Below, in pieces: positions 43,702 through 55,915 of a DNA stretch of 64,000 nt. Source of the DNA: Fennellomyces sp. T-0311 (taxonomy: Eukaryota; Mucoromycota; Mucoromycetes; Mucorales; Lichtheimiaceae). Location: NCBI GenBank assembly GCA_025266875.1, contig JALLLT010000043.1:1-64000 (forward strand). Reading direction: 5' to 3'. Position numbers and translations under genes: made by a program. The notes beneath the pieces are model-generated. The model was not told the DNA's origin and made no database searches. It saw only the letters and a program-made list of their open reading frames with translations. The first letter of the stretch is position 1. Every line of letters begins with the position of its first letter.

Positions 43702-45556
43702 TTAACTTTTGCGTCTCTCGGCCCACTCCCTTCCTTTGATCCGAACGACTACAATCACCCCAGCCATGGCAAAGATTAATCCACCGCAGAACGTGTACAG
43801 GCCGCCGGGTCCCATCACGCGCTGCATATCCGAAGCAACCAACGATCCCACACCGCTGAGAACATATCGTGTAAAATTGTTGCACGCTCCGCACGCACGG
43901 GTTAATGTTTTTGTTTGCAGTTTCCTTTTCGCAAGTGATATCTTACCTGTGACGGACGCGCTTCGTTCACGAAAGCAATCGACGAGATACGTGGACATGA
44001 TGATATTGGGCGGAGCAGTGGATAGACCAACTATATACGTGCACAGTCAATGGATGAGCTCCTTTCTTTTCGGAAGGGTGGGGGGGGGAGGGAGTGGAGA
44101 GATGGCAGATAGTTACTGAAGAAAACACACACGATGCCGTACGCGAAATGCAAATTATACTCGACGCACCAGCCGAATGCGGTATACGACAACAACATCA
44201 GCAAGATCGACACGTAGAGAATGACACCACCGATCCGAAGCTCGGGAGTGGGCTTGACACCTTCCGGCAATTTGGATACACGACGACGATAAAGTTGATC
44301 CGACAGCCTTCCGCCCACCATGCCGCTGAGAATACCTCCGCCAGCAATCGGGAGATAAAACAACCCCACCATGCCGGAATCGAATCCGTATTGTTGCGTA
44401 TAAATGCGCGTAAAGTTGGCATTGAGAACAAAGTATACGAAAAACCTAACGCGCGTCTGTGTTCATCTCCTAGGCCTTTCCTGTGCATGGATACAGTGGT
44501 AACTTACAGCGTTCCGAGGAACAAGACGGTGAGCGCAATGTTGATGTTGCGCAACAAATCCAGGGCTGCAACGGGGTTGATAAACCGTCGCTGCTTCTTC
44601 TTTTCGTCCGGCATGACTTGTTTCGCTTGCAAATAAAGTGTCTCCGGAAGAAGAAATACGATGCCAAGCCAGACCACCAGACACAAGATGGCCAAAAACC
44701 AAAAGATGCTTCGCCATCCCAGTCCGGAATTCAGGTAGCCACCAATGACAGGACTACAATGATGGTCTTTAGGGATGCCTGAACTGCTCGTTTGTGTAAC
44801 CTACCCGATGGCAGGCCCAAACATGGGACCAGTCAAATACAATGAGTAGGCCCGTCCACGTTGATGCGTTTCAAAAATATCACCGATCGTGCCGGCACCC
44901 ATGGATAGTACCTGTTTATATATATATATATATATATATATCCATGTATGTTTTAGCATTAACAAGGAAAAAGCAATTACGTAAGCTTACAGAGGACGAG
45001 CCAACCGCACTGAACGCGCGAAACACGATAAACATGACAATGTTAACAGAGACGGCCGAACACACCATACCGGTAATGGCCAGCAGAAACGAAATCAGAT
45101 AGATCGGTCGTCGTCCGTAAACATCAGCAAACGTCGCCCAGATCAGTGGAAACAGGGCTAAGCAGAAGATGTAGATGGCCAGCGATGCGTTTATAATGGT
45201 ATCGGTCGTCTCAAAGTACTCTTGCATCGGCACAAGCGCCGGATACTAACACCAATGTGTTAGCTTGCGTAGTGACGAGGGGCTTCGATGCTTACGTAAA
45301 TGGACGAGGCGAGAGGCGATCTATAAAGAGTAGGTTGGAAAGCCTCAGGGATGGATGTAAAGAAGTACAGCACTTACGTGCATCCGGCAAAGGCAACAAT
45401 TAACACGATATATGTCTTTTTGCGAATAGGCCAATTCCGTGGATCACTCGTTGGCGGTTGGTTTCTTATCAGATTCTTGAGCCAGGACGGCGGTTTACTG
45501 GCTGGTTCATCGATGACGGTAACTTGATGAACCGAATCGTTTTCTAAAGAGGTCAT
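43702..45556 (-). CDS. MFS drug:H+ antiporter-like transporter (DHA1 type)
   Basis: Minus-strand gene of about eight exons from ATG 45556 to a stop at 43702. Exons read: 45378-45556, 45296-45320, 44991-45245, 44805-44911, 44508-44753, about 44130-44445, then two more; the junction between the sixth and seventh uses a weak donor and is uncertain. The N-terminal tail has the DPRNWP motif common in fungal DHA1 transporters. The intracellular loop between segments 2 and 3 has WATFADVYGRRPIYLISF (motif A), and GPAIGPVIGGYL is the antiporter motif C. Later segments include GWRSIFWFL and STYLVDCFRERSASVT. Likely a 12-segment plasma-membrane exporter of drugs or small metabolites. One intron holds a pure TA repeat (44919-44941). 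It converges on the TPT-like gene, 188 bp apart. Confidence 0.88.
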
Positions 45557-46461
45557 GACTGGAAAGAAGAGGTGTGTTTCACACGAGGATAATTCTGATT
45601 AGCGTTTTTTTCCACACGGGCGTGAAACGATTCCTTTGCCATTTGTGGAATACTCTTTTTACAGCCTATGATCGAGATCCGTTGCCCATGAGACGCCAAC
45701 GCGCAGAAACGTGTATACTTTTACCCTTCCAATGGGAACATTTTAACGAAAATGAGGCATGACAAGGCTCCTCTTGGCGAAATCCTTTACCCGTCGATGG
45801 TTTGTGGCACCTGGGACCGCGAACACGCCAAATGAATCGCCTCATTGTTTCAAGGCGAATGAATAGCGGTTGATAAGCACCTTTTTATAAAGTAACAATT
45901 GGTGTCGCGCATGGGATCATCTGGGTGTATTTGTCGTCATGGTCGCGCAAAGGAAACGCTATTCGGTTAGACCCACCTTATATAAACTTTTATATACCCT
46001 TCAAGGCTCTCCAGGAATCCAAAGGCTCCAGACAAGGCATACAGTAAAATTGGCGCGGCGATGCTCATGTGAAACAGGTACACGCAGGTACATAATTGGG
46101 CGCATACGTAACTTTGACTACCCGCAGCTCTTCCGCTCTTTTCTTCTTTCACAAAAAAATGGACTCTGTACGATGTCCACTTAACGGACATTCAGCAACA
46201 TGTTTCGTTCATTGACATTGTTACATACGATGCGCCCGTGTTCACGTTCGGAAAAAGATCGTACCCAGGCGGCGCAAGTGCGTCTGGTGCGGCGACGATT
46301 GATACGCCCAAGGTTATGAGCAAGGAAGCACAGGTCAGCGCGTTTGAATCCCGTCTGCTCAGCATCATCCAATGGCGGCACAGATAGCATATGAACAAAA
46401 GAGTCATAAAAGTATAAAATAGCCTTTGCGAACCACAGTCCTTTTCTTCCCTCAATAAAAA
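45557..46461. other. Intergenic region with an unrecognised minus-strand frame
   Basis: A divergent promoter region between the MFS gene and the F-box gene. On the minus strand one frame is open from 46455 to 45967 except for a TGA at 46192-46194 that is followed at once by ATG. The translation contains a hydrophobic stretch but resembles nothing I know, so it may be chance. Confidence 0.35.
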
Positions 46462-48176
46462 ATGGACACGTTACAGATTGAATCCAACACTTCGCTCATT
46501 GAACTTCTTCCATACGATGTGCTACTTTACATTTTCGAATCGCTTTCGAAACAAGACTGTATCCGCGCATCACAGACATGTCACGCTTGGCGCCAATTCA
46601 TACTGCGGCTACCAAAGCTGTGGAGAACCTTGTCAGACCGCGAATGGAACATTGGCAACTTGAATGCAGAATATATCCAAGCCAGCGATGTGCGAGAACT
46701 TTTGTTGCATGGCGAAGGATACACGATGGACGGTATTAGGAGCGCTGCGGATTTTGTTGTCAGGAACGGCTACAGGAACATCCAGAGAGGTAAATGCCGC
46801 TGCCATTCGTTTTATGCAAGCCAGGAATTTTAACGGAAACGACAGCTCTCTTTGGAAAACGAGTAATAGATGGACATATGCTTCGACCACTTGTGAATCT
46901 TTTTGGCTCAAATTTGACATCGCTGTCCTTGTTCAATGATGATCAACCGTCGTCTACCTTGCCATACGTACTGAACCAATGCCCCAATCTGTCCGTACTG
47001 GACTATCTCGCAACGATATACCCCGAACACCCCATGGATTTATCCTCGCTGCAACCGCACCACCACCTAAAGACACTTGTAGTTGCCTTTTTCTCCTTGG
47101 ATCCGGTAGCTTCGTATCGCATCTACGCACTAATGCGCGCTCTGCTGCACAAAATGCCCAACGTCGAACAAATATTGATGAATCCGGAATATACCAACCC
47201 GCGCCAAATGTTTCATCTGTTACGCTGGTATACGCCGTCACTCAAGACCATCGTGTTTTCCGAAGCCTATCCGTTTGAGCGTCTTGGGCGCCAAGTGGAC
47301 GCCACTCTGAACATTGCAAAATCCACATCTATCCTTCGTTCTGATGTGTTGTTTCTCCTGGAGACGAATTGCGAAAGGCTAAAGGTGCTGGATATTAGGG
47401 GCGTCTATCAGCTTACGGCCAATGACATGATACGCATCGTCCATTGGCATTGGCCGGCTCTGAGAGCACTTCATCTGGGTCCTCATTCGGATCAAGTCCT
47501 TTCGACCAGTCGATTGTCGCAATTTCTGCACGCTGCACCGTCGCTCGAAGTGATCGAGATGGTGGATTTGCTTGCAGCCAACGATCAGATCCTGGCTGTA
47601 TTGTCTGATTTACACCATCTGGTCAAAATCTTGTTTCGTAGACTGGAAAACATAACGTGTACCGGTCTCGCCGCGTTTGTGATGAATACAAACAGTCGCG
47701 CTTCGCTACACACACTAAAGTTGATCCTCATGGATGCTGTGACCAAAGATGTTTTTGAGTTGATGGGTGATCGGCTCCCGGCGCTAAAGACTTTGGATAT
47801 TTCGGGGTTGTCGTTTTCGATGCCACTGTCGAGTCTGGAACGGTTTATAAGCAAGAGTGTAAAGCTGCACCTCTGGGATCCGGATCGACTTTATGACGAA
47901 TCGGTAAAAGCTACGTATAGAGTTCCTCTCCAGGCAAGACCATGGCGGTTACCGCCTGGTTTATTTGATGATTTTCCCGGACATAAACACCCCGGTGATC
48001 TGTCACAAATGCCGTTGGATATCAATCCATTCATGGAAAACGATGTACCTTATCTGGGTGAACAGGTCGCTGGACAGCATGATTCGGACCACCAGTCGGA
48101 CACCTCGTTTGATTGGTTTGAATCGAACGATGAACTTGACTTGCAAGATAATGATGATCAAGTGCACTTCTCATAA
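46462..48176 (+). CDS. F-box protein with leucine-rich C-terminal region
   Basis: Two exons, 46462-46789 and 46825-48176, separated by a 35-nt GT-AG intron, give 559 residues. The F-box is at residues of about 12-55 (IELLPYDVLLYIFESLSKQD followed by CHAWRQFILRLPKLWRTL). The rest has the spacing of degenerate leucine-rich repeats (LTSLSLFND, LSVLDYLATI, LKVLDIRGVYQLT, LRALHLGPH, LKTLDISGLS), ending in an acidic tail. F-box proteins bind Skp1 and bring substrates to SCF ubiquitin ligases; the LRR region would choose the substrate, which is unknown. Without the intron the two ORFs are out of frame. The intron is unusually short, so a frameshift is the alternative, but the clean splice signals favour an intron. 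Large F-box/LRR families are common in this fungal group. Confidence 0.85.
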
Positions 48177-48724
48177 TTTTATATCGTCTCTACGTTCGTA
48201 ATTAAATATATCTGCGAGCTAAATCACTGCGAAATAGCATCATCCCCGTCAAATACCCGTGCATACGTGTGGTTCAGTACTGAAGTACTCTCTCTTAAAG
48301 TTTGAACCTGTCAGCAGAAGCAAAAATGGCGCGTTAGGATAGAGTCGCCAACTAGGGTTGCTCTGCTTCACAACGGGTAAACCCCTGATAAGGTATATGT
48401 TTCCAATACCAATCCAAAAGTCAGTGCGAGAAAGAGAGATCGCATTAGTATTGCAGAACTCCCGTTAGCATAAGGCCGGGATTTAAAGCTTATATCAAAC
48501 TAATATGCACGTATGTACAGTGCTTGAACGGAGTACGTTGGTGTGAATATACTGCTGGCTGTTTGCTTACTACATATACGTAAGTATATGCGTAAAAATG
48601 TCACTGCTAATGTACTTGAGAAACAAAGTTTTTGAAGAATAATACATCTTCCGATATCAAAGGTTTCATTGGGTGAATGTTCGAGGAAACATCGTAATCT
48701 ATATTAAGGATACGAGCGCGTCAC

Positions 48725-48890
48725 CGACTGAATGAGCCCCTACGCTGCGCTTCGGGTCATTCGCGGTGAGCCGGCTCTTCACCTAAACCTTATGGCCGAG
48801 ACGTCACCTGTCTCGCTTTGCTCGACTGAATGAGTCCCTACGCTACGCTTCGGGTCATTCATCGGTGAGCCGACTCGGCCATCTTAAATA
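48725..48890. repeat. Dispersed GC-rich repeat block, copies B1 and B2
   Basis: Two direct copies about 105 bp apart of a unit containing GACTGAATGAG, CCCTACGCT, CGCTTCGGGTCATTC and CGGTGAGCCG. They match copy A at 35730-35800 in reverse complement. Between them lies GACGTCACCTGTCTCGC. Not recognised as a known family. Confidence 0.6.
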
Positions 48891-48898
48891 CTATATTA

Positions 48899-48945
48899 GA
48901 CCCGGACACTAAACCCTATTACTAAACCCTAACAACCCTAACACT
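48899..48945. repeat. Telomere-like CCCTAA words, interstitial
   Basis: CTAAACCCTA repeated with spacers, then ACCCTAACA, in the complementary orientation to the group at 35823-35956. Adjacent to repeat block B. Confidence 0.5.
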
Positions 48946-49739
48946 AAGTATACGACATGCACATATTTATATTATTGCTTAGAGACAACCACTTGCTGAA
49001 ATAAGCTTTTGAAATTTATTATACAGAAGTATTGGTATAGTAATTCCTCGTATCGTGTATTGCCCTTGTTAGAGTTTGCTATCCCGGTCTGATGGGTGAG
49101 CAGTACCTGAGTGTAGTCATCTTGGATGAAGTATAGTCAACTCATATATATATATTCCTCCCTGACTCCTCTACCTTTTCTGCGTAGGCAAGCGCAAACA
49201 GAAGATAGCTGAGCGCCTGTAAAAAATGTGGCCATTACCTATGAGCCACTAATATTTAACGTAAACTTACATATCTGCCCAGTGTAACATGGTCTTACTG
49301 CACCTATGCTGAGGTAGCATACATCCGTCCAGTTATTTTATTATTAGAAAATAAGTTAGCACATTGCTATACATATATAGGAAGTACAAATCTTTCTTTT
49401 GCCTTGTGGAATGATGCTGAACACATTGTTGCAAATGGTATCCGCTATCGACAACTATCATCAATGCGAAAGGAAGAAGAGATTCATAAGTCAGGATTTT
49501 GATTGACAGCCAAGTATTTTTGCCACTTGGCTTTTTGCTGAACTCTCAAAGTTGCATACAACTAAGTTTCAAAAATATCGGAGAGTCTATTAACTTGCTA
49601 CTCAACAGTGTCATAGATGTAAATTTCCGTGAAACGGGGAGGGGCGTTCCTTCAGGCGCCAATGGACTAATTCGGTGGTATATGGCATCCTGGATGTGAA
49701 ACGCATATGCTCAATCGGGAGCATTGATCGTTATGGTCG

Positions 49740-51010
49740 ACCGTGGCACCCAAAGACGCAGTCCGAAATACAGTGTTGAACTTGCAGATGTTATCAAAAA
49801 ATGATTTCTCAGTAGACCAGAGTCATCCAGTAAGTTAAGAAGAAGTTGAGGTGGGGCAGGGATGCGAGGAAGGCAGACAATATCATAGCTGACGCAGATT
49901 TGGTAGGCTCGACCTATTTCTTCATTCACGCGACTATCTTCTCAGGGCCAGGCACACGCACCACACGCATGACACTGGGCGTACATTACTGGCAAAACAT
50001 GTCTTTGATAGTTGGCCGATTCCTTATCATCGACAACATTGGCGCCAGCAACACAGGCGCCAGCAAGCTGGCTATGATTAGCCGCGAGTGTTTGAGGTAC
50101 CCTGCGAAGGTGACAGCCGCGTTGAGCGTGATTATGAGGTTCCAAAGGGGAATACATGGTCTTCCACATGATTTTTCTGGGCAATGCTTACTTCGATGAG
50201 TCCAACCAAATCATTTTTTTCATGTTCGCATTCGAGGCATTTGAGTGATGAGTAGACCTCACAGTATTGATTTCAGCATTATGCTTCAGGTTCTCGGTAG
50301 CAGTGTTCTCAAGAAAGTTTTCGCTCATGGCATAGGCAGTTAAAGGATTCTTAGAAAGACGTTCAGCATAGAGACCCAGGATACAGTATAAAAAATAAAG
50401 GCGTCTGTATTCCAAATAAGGAAGGAGATTTATGATGAATTTCGGGAGTTGTCTATTATATTATAGAAGATAGATAGATAGACATACTTCTTTCGGCGTG
50501 CAGCAGCTTTTAACCTTTTGATAACAGGATAAATGTAAAATACGGGATTTTGGGAGATCGTGTCAATAAGTATATCACATTCGGACCACGCATCGGTTAG
50601 TGAAAAGGACCCACCGCTACTTTCTGGCTTAGACAACGTATATATGGCAATTTTGCATTAACAACCAGAGATATGCTGTGTATCAGCTTTGCTCTAAGCG
50701 CACGCCATCGGTTATCTATTTCCTTGTTTATGGTGCGAATTATCAGATCCATGAACCTGTCTGTCTATAACGCCTGTTTTCTTCTTGGTTAGGGAATTCC
50801 TGATGCCAGCACGCCATTCTCTGTTCGTTTTTGACCTCATCGAAAATTCTTGGAACATAGTGTTTCTCAAAATATGTGTACCCCATTTTCCAGGATCTTC
50901 AAGGTCATCATGCTTCCCGGCCGTATTGCCAGGCCCTGTCGCAACAGTAACAAAACAATTAAATGGATATATCTTTTGCGCCGGGGCACCGTAGAACTGT
51001 ACCATCAAAT
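49740..51010 (-). pseudogene. Unrecognised membrane-protein gene, probably decaying
   Basis: Several minus-strand exon-like pieces with good codon continuity. From 51008: MVQFYGAPAQKIYPFNCF, GPGNTAGKHDDLEDPGKWGT and ILRNTMFQEFSMRSKTNREW. Then NRWRALRAKLIHSISLV. Then FSLTDAWSECDILIDTISQ and NPVFYIYPVIKRLKAAARRK, which splices through a 35-nt GT-AG intron into KFIINLLPYLEYRRLYFLYC and SKNPLTAYAMSENFLENTAT. A later piece is hydrophobic (LIASLLAPVLLAPML-like). The frame is then lost to stops. Upstream (51010-51500) only broken fragments remain. I do not recognise the family. It may be a real gene with more introns than I can place, or a recent pseudogene. Confidence 0.4.
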
Positions 51011-52406
51011 CTTGTAGAGGCTAATGATAGCTGACGATGATCGCATCCATGAGCTCTGGAAAGATCTTGGCCGACGCAAATATTTGCTCATGTGACATGT
51101 TGCTCGTATAGTTCCTTTGCATGCCATGACACAGTACATGCGATCCACGGCTTTTATAAATTGAAAAACATGCCCAACATGGCCATCTTCCAGCTTACGA
51201 AATCGGGTGGTGTGGTTGAACGTGACGAACAGTTCAAGATGCAATTGAAACGAAACAAGAACCATGAATACTTTTACGGCACACTCAAATGAGACCTATC
51301 ATCATACTTCATCCCGGTCAACGTGAATGACGTGAATATGTGACGCGGCGGTGTGGCCATGGCGCCATCGTCTGCGTTGCCGTTAGGGATGGAAAACACT
51401 TTGACGGAAATGCAGATGGTCAAGATGGCAGTTACGAAGGGTGTTTACATTTGGTCAAATCTTCCAGAACCAGAAAACAAGTTGTTGGCAACCAATGCCA
51501 AAGTGACGTTACTTGATATATATATATATATATAGTGTATCATCCAATAAATCCTTGTTTAGATGCGCTTTTTTTATGTACGTATATGAGTGTCCATCGC
51601 TGATGTATATACGACTTTCCGGTTCCACGTGATATTGTTCACCTACCCTCATATTTCACTGCTTAAACAACCTTCACCTGGCGAATGACCTTTGGATTTG
51701 GACAACTATAATGCTTTCAGCTGCAGCTACTGTTCAATGAAGTAATCAACCTTGTTCTTTTTACCTAACTTGCACGCAAATAGCATGGCAAAAAACATGC
51801 ATGGGGGTGTTCAGTTACCTAACATCCATATACCTAAATGCTTGCGAATGCTAACGAGAGAAACACGACCAGTGGCAATACAATGGACTTGTATTAAATT
51901 ATTGGACACGATTCTGTGCCAAAAAAAAGCATAACACGCCAGCCTCGTGTGTAGCCACTCCTTTATATTGTACTGCACGGCTGTGTTAAACATGCTCGAT
52001 TAAAAAAAGACCAGATCTTGTTCATCAATCTCGCGCATTGTTGAACTGATTGTATTGAAGTCGTAGCTGATTGTGCCTTTTTTCCGTGTTCATTGCAGAT
52101 GCTTCGCGTTTACCTTGCACACCATGAATCACACGTTTCTTCCACTTCCCAAACCAGCCCATTACCATAGTTTTCAAATAAACCAGCTTTTTTTATTAGT
52201 TATTTTTACTGCTAAAGTACACTCACATGTTATTTATTTTTCTGGTATATAACCCACCTCCAACTTTTGCAGGAACGTTCTCAGAGTCGTCATTATGCTA
52301 ATTCCAGTCGCAGATTGGCTAATGGAGCAGCGATCTTGGCCATAAAGCCATTTTTTCGCGTATTTGCAGCACGGTATCAATTTTGAAAACCCGTCCTAGG
52401 CAAAGA
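51011..52406. other. Gene-poor stretch
   Basis: Broken coding-like fragments to about 51500, a TA microsatellite at 51513-51534, then AT-rich DNA with no recognisable content. Confidence 0.4.
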
Positions 52407-52530
52407 GTCGGTTATAGCTCAGATGGCAGCGCGCCGCACTACTACCCGGTGGGGCGCGTGTTCGAATCTGAGCCAATGACCGACTGGCTCCTGTGGGTAG
52501 CAGGAGGGTGGTGGTGGGCAACTTTTTTTT
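52407..52530 (+). ncRNA. Pol III-like hairpin RNA candidate (tRNA-like boxes)
   Basis: The stretch begins with an A-box-like TAGCTCAGATGG and a B-box-like GTTCGAATC, spaced as in a tRNA gene. The cloverleaf does not form: T-arm and D-arm stems fail. Instead it folds as one long imperfect hairpin (52407-52484) with stems GTCGGT/ACCGAC, GCTCAGAT/ATCTGAGC and GCGC-CC/GG-GCGC. A second small hairpin, CTCCTG/CAGGAG, follows, and then an eight-T run (about 52522-52529) that would stop Pol III. It could be a tRNA-derived structured RNA or a tRNA pseudogene that became a foldback. Confidence 0.4.
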
Positions 52531-53579
52531 ATCTAGAATTCTTGTTAATTCTTTTTCCGTGACAAGTGCTTTACCTCTACGCAATATGACAAGCGTCCAC
52601 GTATGGTCCAGAAAAAGAAGAGTGCCATTTGGGTCATTTTTGGCCTTGGGGCTTGTAATTTATTCATCTGCCAGACAGCACTTCAATCTACTTCAGCAAA
52701 CGATATTCTTGGCCAGCAGTTGTCCACTAAAGATATATAAACTTCCTGTCAGCAACTAGGTCGACACACTGAAAGTCATCTGGCTTTCGGAAAAATACAT
52801 ACGTAAGCATTGGTGCAAGATGGCGCAGATGGTGCGGATGAGCACAAGCGCAGCCTCAATCAGAGTAAAGTATTTGTGGCGGTATCGTCTGCATCGCTTG
52901 TGCGTTCAAAAAACGGCTACTGTTGCATGAAAAGAGCTTTGTTGCGAAGGTAACAGTGTGTCCCAAAGAAAAACATTTTGTTGGAAAGAAAATCGCCTGT
53001 TGCCTAGCAACCCCGGTCGAAAAATTTGTTGCCCAGCTGGTCCAATCATTGCGGCGCAGTTTGAGACTGATGCAGGTACTTGGTGACACAACTCATTGAC
53101 AACCGCACGTTCACCGTTCCTTTTGTCTTTCGTATGAACGTATGCCGAAGAGGATTGACGCAGACATACCACTCTGTTTTCTATTTTACAAGTTAAGTGT
53201 CATCTACGGTGGATCTGTTAACCAATTGCAATTGGTAATAGTTTTTCACAATGGTAATTATATTACGCAAGACCAAGACGATGATAGGCTAGTTGTGGGC
53301 ACTGAAAACGTCATTAAAACAATAGGACGGGCTAAAACAAAAGTGCGTAACTTGTTGATAAAAGAATAACAACTGGGTGTCTTTCTCCCATCGGATACTA
53401 CACTGGATCAGCCTATAAAACGGGAAGGATGGCAACGCCCAGCTTTTACGAAAGACTGGATGATTCCGAATGCCAACCGGGCAGTCAAGGGCGGGTAAAA
53501 AGTACAAAATGATTGGACTACGACGGGTTCCATGCCTGTTCGAGATGGATACAAGAGAAGAAAAATTATACATATGGGT
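52531..53579. other. Degraded sequence upstream of the histidine kinase remnant
   Basis: Possibly the eroded N-terminal half of the histidine kinase gene, but no PAS, GAF or HisKA motif could be recognised. Many stops in all plus-strand frames. Confidence 0.3.
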
Positions 53580-54720
53580 CTATCTATATCAGTAGTGGAT
53601 TCAAGGTATAGGATTGACATTAAACTTCTTGAAAATGCGATCAAGTTTACACACAGCAGCGAGATCACCATTTCGTGTTCAGTTAATAGGCGGTATGATG
53701 CCAAGGTTCTCGCTACTAACAAAAGTTTCCGTTCTTAATCGGAGAAATTGATACCGATATTGGTATAAGCGAAGAGCAGCGAAAAGGCCCTCTTTGTTCC
53801 TTTCCCTCAAGCGGATTGGTACTACCACTTAAGCTCGAATCATGCATTTAAAAAAAGAATAATAACATCTTACAGTTATAGGCGAAAATATGGAAGGGCA
53901 GGGCTAGGCCTTTCGATCTGTTTGCAAATTGTCCAGCTCATGCCAAGAACCATCGATGTATTTAGCGCTCCAGCCGCAGAATCATACTTCCATTTTTCGA
54001 TCTGCACGTCTCTGTATCCGAAAAAGCCGAGGAGCGAAAATTGTGGCTAATGAACTACTACAATCTTTAAAGCATGCCCGTATCCTCGCTGCTGACAAAC
54101 ATGCATCTACTGTTGCTAAGGTTCGTAAGCTATTGCCAGGAGTTGCTGTTGATGGTATATGCACAGTGAATGAATTGCTTTCCCATCGAGCAGCCGACTA
54201 TCCCATTATCATTATTAGATTATTCCTTACACGCGATCCGGAGGTAAAGTGCTAGCCACAAAGTCAGCACCATTTCATAGCAACCCTCGACGTGCGATTG
54301 TTCGGATCGCCGTGCCGCTCCACCGTATAACGTTTATACGGACATTGGTGACTATGCTAACCAGGCATCGGTTGGCTCTCCGGATACCGCTTGATCATCT
54401 ACACCGGCACATCATAGCTTTGATGAAATACGAATAAACTATTTACAGATGACGAAAGGGATTGCTCACGTACAATGCACATACTTGCTGCTGAAGATAA
54501 GTAGAGTAGTTATAATGCAGCCACGGCAAAAATGCAAACTTATATGTGTTACAGATAATCCGATTGCTCAAAAATTATACATAAGAAAATGGCAAGATTG
54601 GGTCTTACTGTTGTTTGTGCGAATAATGGTCTCGACGTTGTAGAAACGTGGACAAGTCATCCTCCAGGACATTTCGATACGACGTTCATCGATCACCATA
54701 TGCTCAAGGTAAGCTAGAAG
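53580..54720 (+). pseudogene. Hybrid histidine kinase pseudogene
   Basis: Pieces in shifting plus-strand frames spell a hybrid histidine kinase in order. The ATPase N-box is LLENAIKFTHSSEITISC (about 53624-53680), then a G1-like DTDIGISEEQ, then the G2 box RAGLGLSICLQIVQLM (about 53890-53945). A degenerate receiver domain follows (ARILAADKHASTVAKVRKLL, about 54073). A second receiver is seen in HILAAEDK, IIHKKMARLGLTVVCANNG and VVETWTSHPPGHFD (about 54475-54690), whose phospho-acceptor region ends FIDHHMLK. Frameshifts and stops separate most pieces. Intact members sense environmental cues and pass phosphate to Ypd1-type carriers; this copy cannot. Confidence 0.7.
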
Positions 54721-54763
54721 AACAATATACCAGTCGTATTCAACAAATTGATATGTGTTACTA

Positions 54764-54934
54764 CAGTGGCCGCTTTATATAATGATGTGATAGTGCAGCT
54801 CAAACTTTATCGTTATATCAAAATATCGCTATTTAAAATGGAATTTGGCAGTGATTACCGTTTTGGCGCATCGAAAATAGTATTGTTATATCGAATTATC
54901 CTTATAAAAGTACCGTTATATGAAGCGGCCGCTG
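54764..54934. mobile_element. 171-bp MITE related to the pogo element
   Basis: Left end CAGTGGCCGCTTTATATAAT and right end, reverse-complemented, CAGCGGCCGCTTCATATAAC. TA on both sides (54762-54763, 54935-54936). The interior has TTATATCGAAT-type words like those inside the pogo element at 9018. No coding capacity. Confidence 0.8.
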
Positions 54935-54936
54935 TA

Positions 54937-55915
54937 GTACGATGGAGTGGAGACATCCAAACGTATTCATGCAATAGAAAAAGAAAACAAAAACATCACC
55001 GATTTATGATTGTCGCATTGACTGCTGATATTCCGATAGCGCCTGAGAAATTTGTATGAATGCGGGCATGGACGGGTAATACAGATATGAAGGCAAACTA
55101 CCTTGTAGATGAACATTGATGGTATATATTCGGTTCAGAGACATTACAAAGCCAACGACTCTAAAGCTACTTGCACAGGTACTATGTAGCTGCTGCCTAA
55201 GTTAGAGATGAGTACCTGCTTGTTAATCTCTTACCTATAATAGCATATCTTCTGTTATTAATAATATTTGCTATTTACAAGTGGTTAAGTGATATCCAAG
55301 ATAGTTGCATTGGCGTACTGGATCCTGAAACCGCTGATATTATCAACGATATTAACGGAAGAACGTGTACGATGGCTACAACAATTCAGTTTCATTAAAA
55401 GGAAGTCAGCTTACACTGCAGCCACCTCATTTAAATGTCTGCTGAGGGTGGAATACAATAAAAATCGAGAGTGACACTAAGAAGAGGCGCTTACTGTACA
55501 TGAGTGAAAATGAAAGGAGTGTTTGTGTCATTATTTCGTATGAAGACCATCCTTGATTTCATCGACGCTCGAGATACTGCAACGGTCCCAGTTCAGAGCT
55601 TATACAGTGACTTGAAAGGATTCTTTGTACGTGTCGTGCGTCCTTTAGTCTATCAGGGAAACTGTTTAAGACAATGCATAATGGAAGATGGCGATGGGCA
55701 AATGTCCCCAAGAAGCTTGATTACACAAGCGAACAATGACTCAACAGCCTCAAGTTAATATGACAAGAAAGTGGAATGGTTTGTAGTTTATTCGGGAAAG
55801 AGTAACCGTGGATATATCGAGCGGTATTTGCGGTGGATTTGGTTCAATCGCGAAGTCATGGCAAGATAGAAGGTATTGTTTGCAAGAAGTATTTGATCGT
55901 TTGGATCCTTCGCCA
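54937..55915. other. Stretch with an unassigned plus-strand ORF
   Basis: An 84-codon ORF at 55504-55758 (MKTILDFIDARDTATVPVQ and onward) has reasonable codon character but no recognised family. A later piece EVFDRLDPSPPLPGNID runs into the tandem repeat. These may be exons of one decayed gene. Confidence 0.3.

Larger units (their letters stand above)
48177..49739. other. Gene-free stretch after the F-box gene
   Basis: No gene recognised. It contains the repeat block and telomere-like words listed separately, and a small hairpin GCCAAGT/ACTTGGC at about 49507-49531 followed by T-rich sequence. Confidence 0.4.

Noticed and set aside
52407..52484. Functional tRNA gene
   Set aside because: A-box and B-box words are present, but D-arm and T-arm stems do not pair; the sequence prefers a single long hairpin.
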